In this document: one piece after another, positions 35,640 to 43,997 of the stretch | How positions within the stretch are numbered: the first letter of the stretch is position 1 | How the letters are laid out: the number at the start of each line of letters is the position of its first letter | From: Bacillota bacterium | Lineage (GTDB): Bacteria > Bacillota > Clostridia > Acetivibrionales > DTU013 | Reading direction: 5' to 3' | Length of the DNA: 64,000 bases | Assembly (NCBI GenBank): GCA_023433505.1 | Contig: JAEZCO010000048.1 | Span: forward strand, 1 to 64,000 | Translations under genes and position numbers: made by a program | The notes under the pieces: generated by a model | The model's input: only the letters and a program-made list of their open reading frames with translations | What the model was told of the DNA's origin: nothing | Databases searched by the model: none

Positions 35640-36683
35640 ATGGCGGAACAAATCACATTGAAGGATATTGCAAAGGCTCTTGGCGTATCCCTTGGTACGG
35701 TGGAAAGAGCAATTCATGGCAAGGAGGACATTAATCCGGAAACCAAGCGGCGGGTGCTGGAGAAAATCCGGGAATTAAATTATCAGCCCAATAAATATGC
35801 CAGGTCGCTGTCTCTTAAGAAAAAGAAGAGGATAGCAATCATCATGCCCTTTACCTCCCGCTTCTGGCACAGGGTAAAGGCCGGGCTGGATGATGCGGTG
35901 AAGGAATTGTCCTACTATGGGCTGCAGGTGAAATTCATCGGCCTGGACAGGATGAACAGGCATCTGCTGGCTTCGCATATCCGTGCCCAGCGGGATGAGA
36001 ATTATGATGCGCTTATTCTGGCGCCTACCGGTCTGGAAGACGAAGGGGAATTCCTTAAGCAGGTTATTTCGGAAAATACCCGGCTTGTTTTGTTGAATGA
36101 CGATATGCCGGAATTATCCCGTCATTTTTATGTCGGACCCAACAACGAGCTGGTAGGAAAACTGGCGGGGGAGCTAGTAGGTAAATTTACCCAGGGTCAG
36201 GGGAAGTGCCTCATTCTGTCCTGCCATAATGCAAAAACAGGACAAATGCAGCTTGAATGCCAGCGGCGGATCACAGGGTTTCAACAGGTGCTCAATGAGG
36301 AGTATCCTCTGATGCGGACACAGGTCGAGAGCTATGGAATGTATCTGGAGGATGCCTATGGTACTGTTTTACATGCGTTGCAGCAAAACAGGGAGATTAC
36401 CTGCGTATACGATGCCGAAGGATTGCTGGACGAGACTGCGATGGCCGTTAAGGACAGCGGAAGAAAGGGAATCCCCCTGGTTGGGCATGAAATGTCTGAG
36501 GAAGTGGATCGGTACCTGAAGGAGGGCGTCGTCAGCGCGGCTATTTGCCAGAATCCGTACCTGCAAGGGTATTATGCCTTCAAATGCCTGGCCGAATACC
36601 TGGTAGAGGGTAAAAAACCGGAAGAAGAGAATGTTTATATCGACTTTAACATATATACAAAATACAATACTTTTAGAAAATAA
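35640..36683 (+). CDS. LacI-family transcriptional regulator
   Basis: The 347-residue repressor begins with a LacI helix-turn-helix (TLKDIAKALGVSLGTVERA, residues 5-23) and the hinge YQPNKYARSLS. A periplasmic-binding-protein-like ligand domain follows (IAIIMPFTSRFWHRVKAG, LVLLNDDMPELSRHFYVGPN). Many LacI proteins have TVSRA in the recognition helix where this one has TVERA, as in the RipR/rhizopine and related subgroup. It closes the second module, and the matching operator precedes both this gene and the module's kinase gene. The inducer is probably a sugar from the transporter's substrate. Confidence 0.92.
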   Translation: MAEQITLKDIAKALGVSLGTVERAIHGKEDINPETKRRVLEKIRELNYQPNKYARSLSLKKKKRIAIIMPFTSRFWHRVKAGLDDAVKELSYYGLQVKFIGLDRMNRHLLASHIRAQRDENYDALILAPTGLEDEGEFLKQVISENTRLVLLNDDMPELSRHFYVGPNNELVGKLAGELVGKFTQGQGKCLILSCHNAKTGQMQLECQRRITGFQQVLNEEYPLMRTQVESYGMYLEDAYGTVLHALQQNREITCVYDAEGLLDETAMAVKDSGRKGIPLVGHEMSEEVDRYLKEGVVSAAICQNPYLQGYYAFKCLAEYLVEGKKPEEENVYIDFNIYTKYNTFRK

Positions 36684-36697
36684 TGCCGTATCGCGGC

Positions 36698-37006
36698 TCA
36701 CATACGAACAATAATTCCTCTCCTGTATACATTTTCTGAAACCAGGTTTGCTACACTTCCGGCGGCATGAGCTATTAATTTAAGCTTATCTGCATTACGG
36801 ATGACGGTATCGGAAAAAACAGGAGTGTCCCAATGCGTAATACAAATATCAACATTGATAATGTGCTTTTCCATATCGCTTTCGCTAAACGGAGCGGTGG
36901 TATTGTTTAAAATCACATTTCCTAAATTTTTGAGTTTTTTCAAAGCTCCTTCCGGAAAATATATGTCTCTATTCCTGCCTGCCGGAGAATCTATCAAGAT
37001 GTTCAT
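36698..37006 (-). pseudogene. Truncated D-2-hydroxyacid dehydrogenase (N-terminal third)
   Basis: The frame begins at ATG 37006 (MNILIDSPAGRNRDIYF), overlapping the response regulator's stop, and shows the N-terminal half of the catalytic domain. It includes TAPFSES and ADKLKLIAHAAGSV. The sequence stops after GIIVRM, just before the region where full-length enzymes (about 320-340 residues) continue into the NAD-binding domain. The frame ends 15 bases from the stop codon of the convergent lacI-type gene. The loss of two thirds of the gene marks a rearrangement junction. Confidence 0.7.
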
Positions 37007-38631
37007 GGATTGCATTTCCTCCTATACTCAACCGGGCTCATTCCGGTGGCTTTTTTAAATACTTTTATGAAATAGCCTTGATTTATGTGTCCTACCTTTT
37101 CCAGAATCTCATCCAGTGGCAGATGAGTTTCCCGCAGAAGTCTTTTAGCCTTCTCTACCCTCACTTTGGACAGATAATCTACGAATTTTTCTCCCGTCTT
37201 TAATTTAAAATACCTGCTAAAATAACTGCTGTTCATATTAGCCATGGAAGCCATGGATTCAAGGGTAAGATTCTCATGAAGGTGCTGGCATAGATACTGT
37301 ATGATTTTCTTAATTTCGGGAGATGCAATCAAATCTGCATTCTGTTTGGAAAGCTCGATGGCTCTTTTGGAGAAATCAATTAACAGATCGCTTAACATAA
37401 AAATATCCGACGCTTCGCTTATTATCTCATTATATGGGACGGAAGACAGCTGGTGAAACTTGCAGCCGTAATTCTCCATCATATCGGCTATCATATCAAA
37501 GGCTCTTTCAAAGGTGTTTTTAACTTCTCTCACCACGAACCTTAGCTGGAGCGATTTTTTTACAAAGACTGCGATTGTACTGGTTACTGCATTCAGGTCA
37601 AATGTAATTATTGCTTCCTTATAGCTAGCGAGGAAGCTGTTTCTCACATTTCCGTCCTCGGTATACAAGACAGGAAGCCTATCGGCGATGAGAATTGTAC
37701 TGTCAGAAAGATAAAACCTTTTATCTTTCATCTGTTTAGCTTTATTATACGCCTCAGGCAGCTTCTCCAGTGAGTCGAAAGCTCCCCCGACAAATACGCT
37801 GCATTTATGCCTGATTTTTATTTTGAGGCTTTCCAGAATTTCTTCAGAGATGTTGGTTACTTTTTCTTCCATACTATTTATTTTGTACTCGGGAAAATAG
37901 CAGATCATAATGAACTCATCCTGGTTTTTAACGAATACTTCTCCGCAATAATGCCTTTTCAGTATCTCATGAATGGTATTGAAAATTGTATGCTTATATG
38001 GGGTAGAGTCACCGCAGGTCACAGCTTCAGAAGGACCTATATTTTTCTCAACCGCCAGAATTGATAGCAGATAATACCTGTCCTTTAATCTGTAGTTATA
38101 GAAATCCAGCCGCTTTTCTATTTCCTCAAAATTCGTGGTATTGCCTTCTATCAGGCCGTTGATGATTGATTCCCCCACGAGAATCCTGTTCTCGTCAAGT
38201 TCCTTTGCTAAAGCTACCGTCTTCTCCCTCAGTTCTTTTTCTAAATTAATTTCTTTGCCTGTCTTCTTAAGGACAGCATATAATTCCTCCCTTGACATGG
38301 TTTCCTTGACAAGATAGTCGGATATGTTCAACTTAAGCGCTTGCTTGGCATAATAAAAGTCTTCGTGACAGGTCAGAAAAATTATTCTGGTTTCAGGCAA
38401 TAAATCCTTAAGCCTCTCCGACATTTCTATTCCATCCATTACCGGCATGGTTATGTCGGTAATGATGATGTCCGGCTTGAATTCCATTGCTTTTTCTAGG
38501 CCGTCTCTGCCGTTGAAAGCCTCACAAACAACTCTGCAGCCCACCCGCATCCAATCCATGGTCACTTTCATCCCTTTTAGAATCTGGACTTCATCATCTA
38601 CCAGCATCACCTTAAGCATGTTCCAACCCAT
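37003..38631 (-). CDS. YesN-type response regulator (receiver + AraC domain)
   Basis: The 542-residue regulator of the third module has the receiver acidic pair in VMLVDDE and the phospho-Asp in IIITDITMPVMDG (near 55-60). The C-terminal AraC domain contains NLTLESMASMANMNSSYFS and ILEKVGHINQGYFIKVFKK. Two start codons are possible: ATG 38631, or ATG 38619, which gives MLKVMLVDDE. The gene overlaps the kinase gene by 20 bases. It is the likely activator of the divergent-region promoter at 43.8 kb, where direct repeats suited to an AraC-type protein are seen. Confidence 0.92.
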   Translation of the reverse strand: MGWNMLKVMLVDDEVQILKGMKVTMDWMRVGCRVVCEAFNGRDGLEKAMEFKPDIIITDITMPVMDGIEMSERLKDLLPETRIIFLTCHEDFYYAKQALKLNISDYLVKETMSREELYAVLKKTGKEINLEKELREKTVALAKELDENRILVGESIINGLIEGNTTNFEEIEKRLDFYNYRLKDRYYLLSILAVEKNIGPSEAVTCGDSTPYKHTIFNTIHEILKRHYCGEVFVKNQDEFIMICYFPEYKINSMEEKVTNISEEILESLKIKIRHKCSVFVGGAFDSLEKLPEAYNKAKQMKDKRFYLSDSTILIADRLPVLYTEDGNVRNSFLASYKEAIITFDLNAVTSTIAVFVKKSLQLRFVVREVKNTFERAFDMIADMMENYGCKFHQLSSVPYNEIISEASDIFMLSDLLIDFSKRAIELSKQNADLIASPEIKKIIQYLCQHLHENLTLESMASMANMNSSYFSRYFKLKTGEKFVDYLSKVRVEKAKRLLRETHLPLDEILEKVGHINQGYFIKVFKKATGMSPVEYRRKCNP

Positions 38632-40438
38632 CTCTTTCCGCCGGAAGTTTCAAAGTTACTAAAGTGCCTCCGTTTTTGCCGTTATGAATCTCGACCCCGT
38701 ATTTATCTCCAAAATTCAATTTTATCCGTTCATCTACGTTTTTAATCCCGATGCTCCCGAACATTTTCCTTTTATCACCGGGCAGTTTCCGGTTATTCAT
38801 AATTTGATGAAGCAATTCCGAATCGATGCCTTTTCCGTTATCCGCAATTTCTATAATAAAGCACTCTTTTTCATAGCGTCCTTCGAGTTTTATTCGATTA
38901 TCCCTGTTGTTGCCCTCAAATCCGTGTATAATAGAGTTTTCTACGATGGGTTGGAGCAAAAGCCGCGGTATCCTTATTTTCAGCATTTCTGCGTCAAAGA
39001 TGAGCTCAAAGGAGATAATGGATTCCTGTTTGATCTGGAAGAGGGCGATATAATGTTTGAGCATATTGACCTCTTCCTCCAGGGTGATCATATCGGGGCC
39101 CTTGTTAATGCTGGATTTAAGTATACTGGATAAGGCAAGCGCCATTTCTTCGGCCTTTGTATCATTGGCTGCGGCGGCAGTCCACCGGATGGAACTTAAA
39201 GTGTTAAATAGAAAATGAGGGTTTATCTGTGCCTGGAGTGCATTCAGCTCGGCTTCTCTTTTCATTCGTTCCTGCTTCTTTGTAAGTATGAGCAGGTCAT
39301 TGATCCTCTGCAGCATATTATTAAAATTTCTGCTCATGTTGCCTATTTCATCATTGTAGAGAATTTCCACCTCTCCATCCAGTATGCCGTCACCGACCTG
39401 TTTCATTTTATTGTTCAGTTTGATGATGGGCTTACTGATGGTATTGGAGATGAAAACCGCAACCAATAAAAAAGATGCTATAAAGATAAAGTTGATGACG
39501 ATAATAATATGGCTCAGCTTTGTCAACGGAGCAAGCATTTTATCGTAAGGTATTACTGAAATCAGCTTCCAATCGGTTTTGCTGAAGGTCGATACATTGA
39601 TGACCATTTTCCGGTTGTCACCGGATTTTTCAATGAACCATCCGTTTTTAAGTTCTTCATAAGGTTTGTTGATGTTAAGATATTGGTACAGTGGAGCAGT
39701 AATTTGTTTTTTATCTTTAAAGGACATGATCCTGCCCGCATTATCAACGATGAAGATATTGCTTTCGGTACTTTCCAGTTTTATTATGTCATATACGATT
39801 CTCTCGGGAATGGCTATGTGTATTATTCCGGTGTTGTTCAGGCTGCTCCTGCTTTCTTTTACTGCGATAGCTGCTTCCAGGAAATAGGTGTCATTATCTT
39901 TGTTTTCCCCGAAGCTGTTGCTTACGCCCAGCCATAAAATGCTTCCGGAATAACTTTTCATCAATTCCCGGTACCATTTGCTTGCGCGTATGGTTTGGCT
40001 GTAGGAATAAAATTGCTCCCATGTACCGTAGCTTTCGCCGTTGCCGCTTAATATGGTTATACTGGAACTATACATCAGCATGTTGAGGGGCACACTGTCC
40101 AGAATATAGCTTACTTTTCTTATATTCGCCAGATCGCTGAAGTTGTCTGACTTATCCGCCGATGGTTTATCATTCATAAGGATGTCCATAATCTGTGTGT
40201 TCCTTGAAACACTGAGCAGGGTATAGGTAATGTCATCAAGCAACCGGTCCATCCTCCTGGCGGAACCGGTAAGGGAATCGGTGTTGGCGCTGCTGATTCG
40301 TTCAAGTAAAATATTACCTGTAAATGCATTTGAAAACAGAAAAGAAATCAAAATTGGAAGGAACACAAGGATAGTGAAGGACAATATCAGCTTTTTTCTT
40401 ATACTCAGGCAGTGAAACAAATACAGAATTCTTTTCAT
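38612..40438 (-). CDS. YesM-type sensor histidine kinase
   Basis: The 608-residue kinase has an N-terminal membrane helix (KLILSFTILVFLPILISFLF, residues 15-35), a sensor domain and a second helix (HIIIVINFIFIASFLLVAVF, near 310-330). HAMP follows, then the phospho-His motif QINPHFLFNTLSS near 408. LLLQPIVENSIIHGFEG and ADNGKGID are the ATP-binding boxes. It works with the overlapping response regulator and follows the binding-protein gene of the same strand across a hairpin. Its ligand is probably the sugar bound by that protein. Confidence 0.93.
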   Translation of the reverse strand: MKRILYLFHCLSIRKKLILSFTILVFLPILISFLFSNAFTGNILLERISSANTDSLTGSARRMDRLLDDITYTLLSVSRNTQIMDILMNDKPSADKSDNFSDLANIRKVSYILDSVPLNMLMYSSSITILSGNGESYGTWEQFYSYSQTIRASKWYRELMKSYSGSILWLGVSNSFGENKDNDTYFLEAAIAVKESRSSLNNTGIIHIAIPERIVYDIIKLESTESNIFIVDNAGRIMSFKDKKQITAPLYQYLNINKPYEELKNGWFIEKSGDNRKMVINVSTFSKTDWKLISVIPYDKMLAPLTKLSHIIIVINFIFIASFLLVAVFISNTISKPIIKLNNKMKQVGDGILDGEVEILYNDEIGNMSRNFNNMLQRINDLLILTKKQERMKREAELNALQAQINPHFLFNTLSSIRWTAAAANDTKAEEMALALSSILKSSINKGPDMITLEEEVNMLKHYIALFQIKQESIISFELIFDAEMLKIRIPRLLLQPIVENSIIHGFEGNNRDNRIKLEGRYEKECFIIEIADNGKGIDSELLHQIMNNRKLPGDKRKMFGSIGIKNVDERIKLNFGDKYGVEIHNGKNGGTLVTLKLPAERDGLEHA

Positions 40439-40483
40439 GCTACCACCAATGCTTTTTATAATAGTATATCATGTCCCGCCTCT

Positions 40484-40530
40484 AAAATAAACAGGCGGCA
40501 CACAGCGCCGTCACTGCGCTGTGTGCCCTG
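40484..40530 (-). terminator. Hairpin between binding-protein and kinase genes
   Basis: GGCACACAGCGC (40497-40508) and GCGCTGTGTGCC (40516-40527) form a perfect 12-bp stem with a 7-base loop. On the minus strand the stem is followed by GCC and TGTTTATTTT. It lies directly after the binding-protein stop, so it terminates or partially attenuates transcription into the kinase gene, or stabilises the upstream mRNA. Confidence 0.75.
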
Positions 40531-40544
40531 GTCATTGCCTGATA

Positions 40545-41942
40545 CTATTTTGCTTTTGCTGCAATATCTTCGCTGCGTTTTTTAATATTCTGAAGCGTCT
40601 GATCCAGGGTTTGCCCTCCGGTGAGATAGGTTTCATTTTCCTGGATATAAGCGTCTAATACTTCGGTTTGGCCGGGGCCTGCATAGGTATAGCGGTTTTC
40701 TACTTTAGCAGGATCAAACAGGACTGCTTTAAGGGCTTGCAGGTCGTAGAGCGATTCATCTGTTCCGGCGATGCTCTTTATTGTTGCATCAGCGTCCGTC
40801 TTCTTCCACGCGGACCAGAGCTTGTGGCCGTATTCCAGACCTTCGGAGGTTAATGCCCGCATGAACTTGTACGCTTCCTCTTTGTCTTTGCATTTAGAAT
40901 TTACACTCCAGCCGCAGCCTGCGCCGTCGGCTGCGGAGGTATTGGGTTTGCAGTCCGCATCCCAGCGGGGGAATGCAGCAAATGTGGTTTTAAAAGTATG
41001 GGGATATTTGTCCTTGAGCTGGATATCCGAGATCATCCATGCGCCCATGGTAGTCATAGCGGCCTTACCGCTGAAAAATACATTTCTATAGGCAAGCTTT
41101 TGTGAGGCTATATCAATGTAAGGGACCTGGGATTTGTCCGCATTCTCAAGGTCATAGCGGTATTGCATGCCTTCCCTGAAAATCGGATTATCAAAGCTCG
41201 GTTTCCCGTCCGGAGTAAAATAAGGGTTATCCATAACCTTGCTCTGTATGCCGATGGCAAAAAACCATTCCCAATTGTGCATGTACGAGCCATAAACCTT
41301 TGTTGCACCCTGGCCTTGAGTCATTTTTTTGGCATATTCCCTGTAATCCGCCCATGTCCAATCTATTGGAGGGACTGGAAGTCCGGCGGCATCCAGCATG
41401 TCTTTATTGATGAAGATGAGCCAGTTGGTCAATTGTTCTGTTACCGCATATACTTTCCCATCAATTGGGATAATTCCGCCGTATTCATTTTCCAGTGAAA
41501 TACCCTCATTTGAAGCATAATCATTCAAAGGCTCCAGCACCCCTGACTTTGCTTTGACGGCCACTTCCGCCAGGGTAGCGCTCTTGATCAGGTCTATCTG
41601 CTCGCCGGCCGCGACCATGATATTTACCTTTTTGGCATATTCGTCATAATTAAAGTTGGCAACAAGGGGAGCCATCTTAATTTTTACTCCCGGATTTTTT
41701 TCCTGATAGTCTGCAATAAATTCCGGATATTTACGGTCGGTATTCGTTGCGTCATCCGATTCGGTGTAAAACTTAATCAGAACATCCTTTTTAGCTTCTT
41801 GTTTTGTTTCTGACGCCGTCTGTGTACCGGCTCCCGTTGCATCCTGGGCGGGGGAATTTTTTGTGCCGCATCCTGCTAACAATGCTGTCAATACGAATAT
41901 GATAGAGATTGCCGGAACAAGACCTTTAAAAAACCTTTTCAT
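40545..41942 (-). CDS. Extracellular sugar-binding lipoprotein (CUT1, UgpB/MalE-like)
   Basis: The 465-residue lipoprotein has a signal peptide ending LLAGC with Cys25 and a typical family-1 domain. It includes VNIMVAAGEQIDLIKS, EPLNDYAS and the C-terminal GQTEVLDAYIQENETYLTGGQTLDQ segments of CUT1 binding proteins. It is shorter than the LplA-type proteins elsewhere in the window, so this module is a different transporter class. The permease genes lie upstream on the same strand, 57 bases away. The substrate is probably an oligosaccharide, not identifiable here. Confidence 0.9.
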   Translation of the reverse strand: MKRFFKGLVPAISIIFVLTALLAGCGTKNSPAQDATGAGTQTASETKQEAKKDVLIKFYTESDDATNTDRKYPEFIADYQEKNPGVKIKMAPLVANFNYDEYAKKVNIMVAAGEQIDLIKSATLAEVAVKAKSGVLEPLNDYASNEGISLENEYGGIIPIDGKVYAVTEQLTNWLIFINKDMLDAAGLPVPPIDWTWADYREYAKKMTQGQGATKVYGSYMHNWEWFFAIGIQSKVMDNPYFTPDGKPSFDNPIFREGMQYRYDLENADKSQVPYIDIASQKLAYRNVFFSGKAAMTTMGAWMISDIQLKDKYPHTFKTTFAAFPRWDADCKPNTSAADGAGCGWSVNSKCKDKEEAYKFMRALTSEGLEYGHKLWSAWKKTDADATIKSIAGTDESLYDLQALKAVLFDPAKVENRYTYAGPGQTEVLDAYIQENETYLTGGQTLDQTLQNIKKRSEDIAAKAK

Positions 41943-41999
41943 TTTAACCCTCCTATATATTGATAATAACAGCTTTCGCCGTCATTTCCAAATAAAAAT

Positions 42000-42875
42000 T
42001 CAACCCTTGACGCTGCCGGCGGTTATCCCTTCGATAACATGCTTCTGTCCAATGGCAAATACAATGAACAAGGGTAGAATAGCGGATACGGCTGCGGCCA
42101 TGATCAATGAATAAAAGCTGCCATATCTGTCCGAGAACATTTTTACACCAAGCTGGATGGTAAAAAGCTCGGGATTGGTAAGAAAGATAAGGGGATTCTG
42201 GTAATCATTCCAGGTCCATATAAATTTCAATATGGCAAGGGTCGCCAGCGCCGGTCTGGTCAATGGGACCATAATCCTCCAGTAAATCAGAAGATGACCT
42301 GCACCATCCATACGCGCAGAATCGGATAGCTCGTCGGGGATAGCCTTCATGGCCTGCCTCAGAAAGAATATGGCAGTGATACTGAACATCACGCTTGCTA
42401 TCAGGCAAAGATGCGAATCATATATGCCCAGCCACTTGAAATACATAAACCTTGGGAGCAGAGTAACCTGATCGGGTATCACCATCGTTGCAATAAACAA
42501 TACAAAAAGCTTGTCCCTGCCCGCGAATCTGACTTTGGAAAAACCATAGGCAGAAAGGCTTCCAATAAATAATGCGATGACCGTTGAAATGGCGGTGACC
42601 TTTATCGAATTGAAATAATACAGTGCAAAAGGAGTTTGCCCCGCCCAGACATCCAGATAGTTTTCCGCCAGTCTGATTTTCTGTGGTATCCACTCGATAG
42701 GAAATTTGAAGACATCAACTTCATATTTCATCGATGCCGAGATCATCCATATAAAAGGGATGACCATGCATATACCCAAAACGGAAATAATAATTGTGAC
42801 GAGGACTTTAGAGCGATCAATGCCGGAGAGGCTTTTTTTTCGGATAAAGCGTGCTGCCGATTGAGCCTTTTTCAT
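42000..42875 (-). CDS. ABC sugar permease, MalG type
   Basis: The 291-residue permease has six membrane helices and the EAA loop DSARMDGAGHLLIYWRIMVP. The C-terminus IGQKHVIEGITAGSVKG is the MalG-family ending. It starts 2 bases after the MalF-type permease stop, so the two are translationally linked. The GGAGG site sits within the end of that gene. Confidence 0.93.
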   Translation of the reverse strand: MKKAQSAARFIRKKSLSGIDRSKVLVTIIISVLGICMVIPFIWMISASMKYEVDVFKFPIEWIPQKIRLAENYLDVWAGQTPFALYYFNSIKVTAISTVIALFIGSLSAYGFSKVRFAGRDKLFVLFIATMVIPDQVTLLPRFMYFKWLGIYDSHLCLIASVMFSITAIFFLRQAMKAIPDELSDSARMDGAGHLLIYWRIMVPLTRPALATLAILKFIWTWNDYQNPLIFLTNPELFTIQLGVKMFSDRYGSFYSLIMAAAVSAILPLFIVFAIGQKHVIEGITAGSVKG

Positions 42876-42877
42876 GT

Positions 42878-43783
42878 TTATGCCTCCTTAACCCATTTAT
42901 CCCGGCTCTTCCATTGTACAAACGTTATAAAGAAGATGACGGCAAACAAAATCATTGTTATTGCTGAACCATACCCTATTTTATAGTACCTGAAGGATAC
43001 CTCATAAAGATAATAGACGAGTACGGATGTTGCGTTGCCAGGTCCGCCTTCGGTCAAGACCTGTATCTGGTCGAATACCCGGAAGGTCGACATGATTTCC
43101 GTAATCAGCAAAAAGAATAATGTAGGTGTGACCATTGGCAGAGTGATATATCTGAACTTATTCGTCCAATTTGCACCGTCAATATCGGAAGATTCATACA
43201 ATTCATTGGGTATTGTCTGTAATCCGGCAATAAATATTATTATATCATAACCTATATTTTGCCATGAGTACATTGCGGCTACACTTGGCAATGCCCAATT
43301 CTTATCCGTAAGCCAGTTGGGAGGGCTTGAGAAACCGATTGCCCTGAGAATGTCGTTAACCGGGCCAAAAGAGGGTTGAAATAAGAACATCCATACGGTG
43401 GCAATTGCCACGGTGCTTGATATGTATGGAAGAAAATAGACAGCTTTAAATACGTTCTTGCCATAACATTTTTTATTAATCAGAACTGCCGCTATAAGCC
43501 CAAGGCTCAACTGTACCGGGATGGTGTAAATTGCAAACAGGAAGTTGTTTTTCAGCGAGGTAAAAAAGACCGTATCTGAAAACATCTCATAGTAATTCCG
43601 AAAGCCTACAAAATTCATGCTGGAAATTGATGAAATCAGATTCCAATCGGTAAAGCTGAAAAAAAGGGACAGTAGTAAAGGTAAAATGGAAAAGAGAAAT
43701 ACGCCGATCAAACTTGGACCGATAAAGAGATAGCCTGTGAAATTTTCATTCTTGTCCAATGTAACAGGTTTAGTAAGAATCAT
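42878..43783 (-). CDS. ABC sugar permease, MalF/UgpA type
   Basis: The 301-residue permease is the first gene of the third importer operon. Membrane helices begin with YLFIGPSLIGVFLFSILPLLLSLFFS, the usual CUT1 opening, and the EAA loop is ESSDIDGANWTNKFRYITLPM. The start ATG 43783 has GAGGTG eight bases upstream. The longer frame uses GTG 43792, inside the ribosome site. Its promoter is readable at 43802-43830. Confidence 0.93.
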   Translation of the reverse strand: MILTKPVTLDKNENFTGYLFIGPSLIGVFLFSILPLLLSLFFSFTDWNLISSISSMNFVGFRNYYEMFSDTVFFTSLKNNFLFAIYTIPVQLSLGLIAAVLINKKCYGKNVFKAVYFLPYISSTVAIATVWMFLFQPSFGPVNDILRAIGFSSPPNWLTDKNWALPSVAAMYSWQNIGYDIIIFIAGLQTIPNELYESSDIDGANWTNKFRYITLPMVTPTLFFLLITEIMSTFRVFDQIQVLTEGGPGNATSVLVYYLYEVSFRYYKIGYGSAITMILFAVIFFITFVQWKSRDKWVKEA

Positions 43784-43801
43784 TTTATACACCTCGACCC
43801 A

Positions 43802-43870
43802 ATTATAGAATACCCTTGTCCCATGTTAAACTCTCTATTTTTTACCTTTCCGCGTCTTTTTTTTACCTTG
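43802..43870 (-). promoter_or_regulatory. Promoter of the third importer operon with direct-repeat activator sites
   Basis: On the minus strand, TTTAAC (43825-43830) and TATAAT (43802-43807) are 17 bases apart. Just upstream lie two similar 17-mers, each containing AAGGTAAAAAA, at 43833-43849 and 43854-43870. They are 21 bases, two helical turns, apart, as expected for an AraC-type activator such as the YesN protein of this module. A third, inverted copy (AAGGTAAAGAAAAGAG) is at 43888-43903, facing the + strand gene. Confidence 0.6.
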
Positions 43871-43997
43871 CCGTACCAGAGAGTGATAAGGTAAAGAAAA
43901 GAGTAAAAGGAGTAAAGAATGGAGTGTGGCAATAGGAATTTTATGGGTCTATAATAATCCTATCCAATTATTCACTATAGAAGGAGTTGATAGCCTT

